Origin: Prevotellaceae bacterium UBA4372
GTDB lineage: Bacteria > Bacteroidota > Bacteroidia > Bacteroidales > Bacteroidaceae
Assembly (NCBI GenBank): GCA_002391275.1
Contig: DGSC01000030.1
Span: forward strand, 193-14,797
Length of the DNA stretch: 14,605 bases
Direction: 5' to 3'
Position numbers and translations under genes: made by a program. The stretch's first letter is position 1; every line of letters starts with the position of its first letter. The notes below the pieces were generated by a model that ran no database searches, had not been told where the DNA came from, and was given only the letters and a program-made list of their open reading frames with translations. Shown here in pieces: positions 14,580 to 14,605 of the stretch.

Positions 14580-14605
14580 ATGAAGATAGGAAATATTGAT
14601 TTAGG
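14580..14605 (+). CDS. Start of a gene, probably tRNA-dihydrouridine synthase (truncated by window end)
   Basis: Only eight codons are visible: MKIGNIDL. This opening is typical of Bacteroidota DusB-type proteins, flavoenzymes that reduce uridine to dihydrouridine in tRNA. A promoter box lies directly upstream. The neighbouring divergent U32 gene also concerns tRNA modification, which fits. The evidence is thin because of the length. Confidence 0.55.

Overview
The window looks like chromosomal DNA of a Bacteroidota bacterium, most likely of the Prevotellaceae. I base this on gene families (a PorZ-like type IX secretion protein with a sorting domain, paired DUF4625-like lipoproteins, a Bacteroidota-style TonB receptor), on -7 promoter boxes of the form TAnnTTTG, and on the near absence of Shine-Dalgarno sites. 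The placement below phylum level is inference.

Layout. Positions 1-4947 (+ strand) hold the 3' part of leuS, a YitT-family membrane protein and rdgB, which overlap by ATGA, and then a large two-propeller protein that resembles PorZ. Its predicted N-terminus is invaded by a short repeat. Positions 4940-5997 (- strand) hold a membrane acyltransferase gene broken by one in-frame TAG at codon 21, with a possible vestige of another gene behind it. An AT-rich intergenic region (5998-6392) carries divergent promoters. Positions 6393-9411 (+ strand) hold nadA (quinolinate synthase), a secreted CotH-kinase-like protein and a SpoU/TrmH RNA methyltransferase, closed by a strong bidirectional terminator. 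Positions 9455-12915 (- strand) look like one operon: a His/Cys-rich small exported protein, a TonB-dependent receptor, and two His-bearing DUF4625-like lipoproteins. Together they suggest outer-membrane uptake of a transition metal, zinc being my first guess. A U32-family tRNA-modification protein (- strand) and the first codons of a dihydrouridine synthase (+ strand) close the window, with divergent promoters between them.

The least ordinary signals are: (1) a dispersed repeat module, AATTCTCTTAGG plus a GCATCGG tail, present as tandem copies at 2541-2627 and as a near-perfect palindrome plus hairpin at 13048-13139; (2) three unrelated genes whose start ATG lies exactly 5 nt after a TAnnTTTG box, which implies leaderless or nearly leaderless mRNAs; (3) the amber-interrupted acyltransferase with an intact promoter; (4) the metal-uptake-like operon. 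I see no CRISPR array, insertion sequence, prophage, rRNA or tRNA gene.
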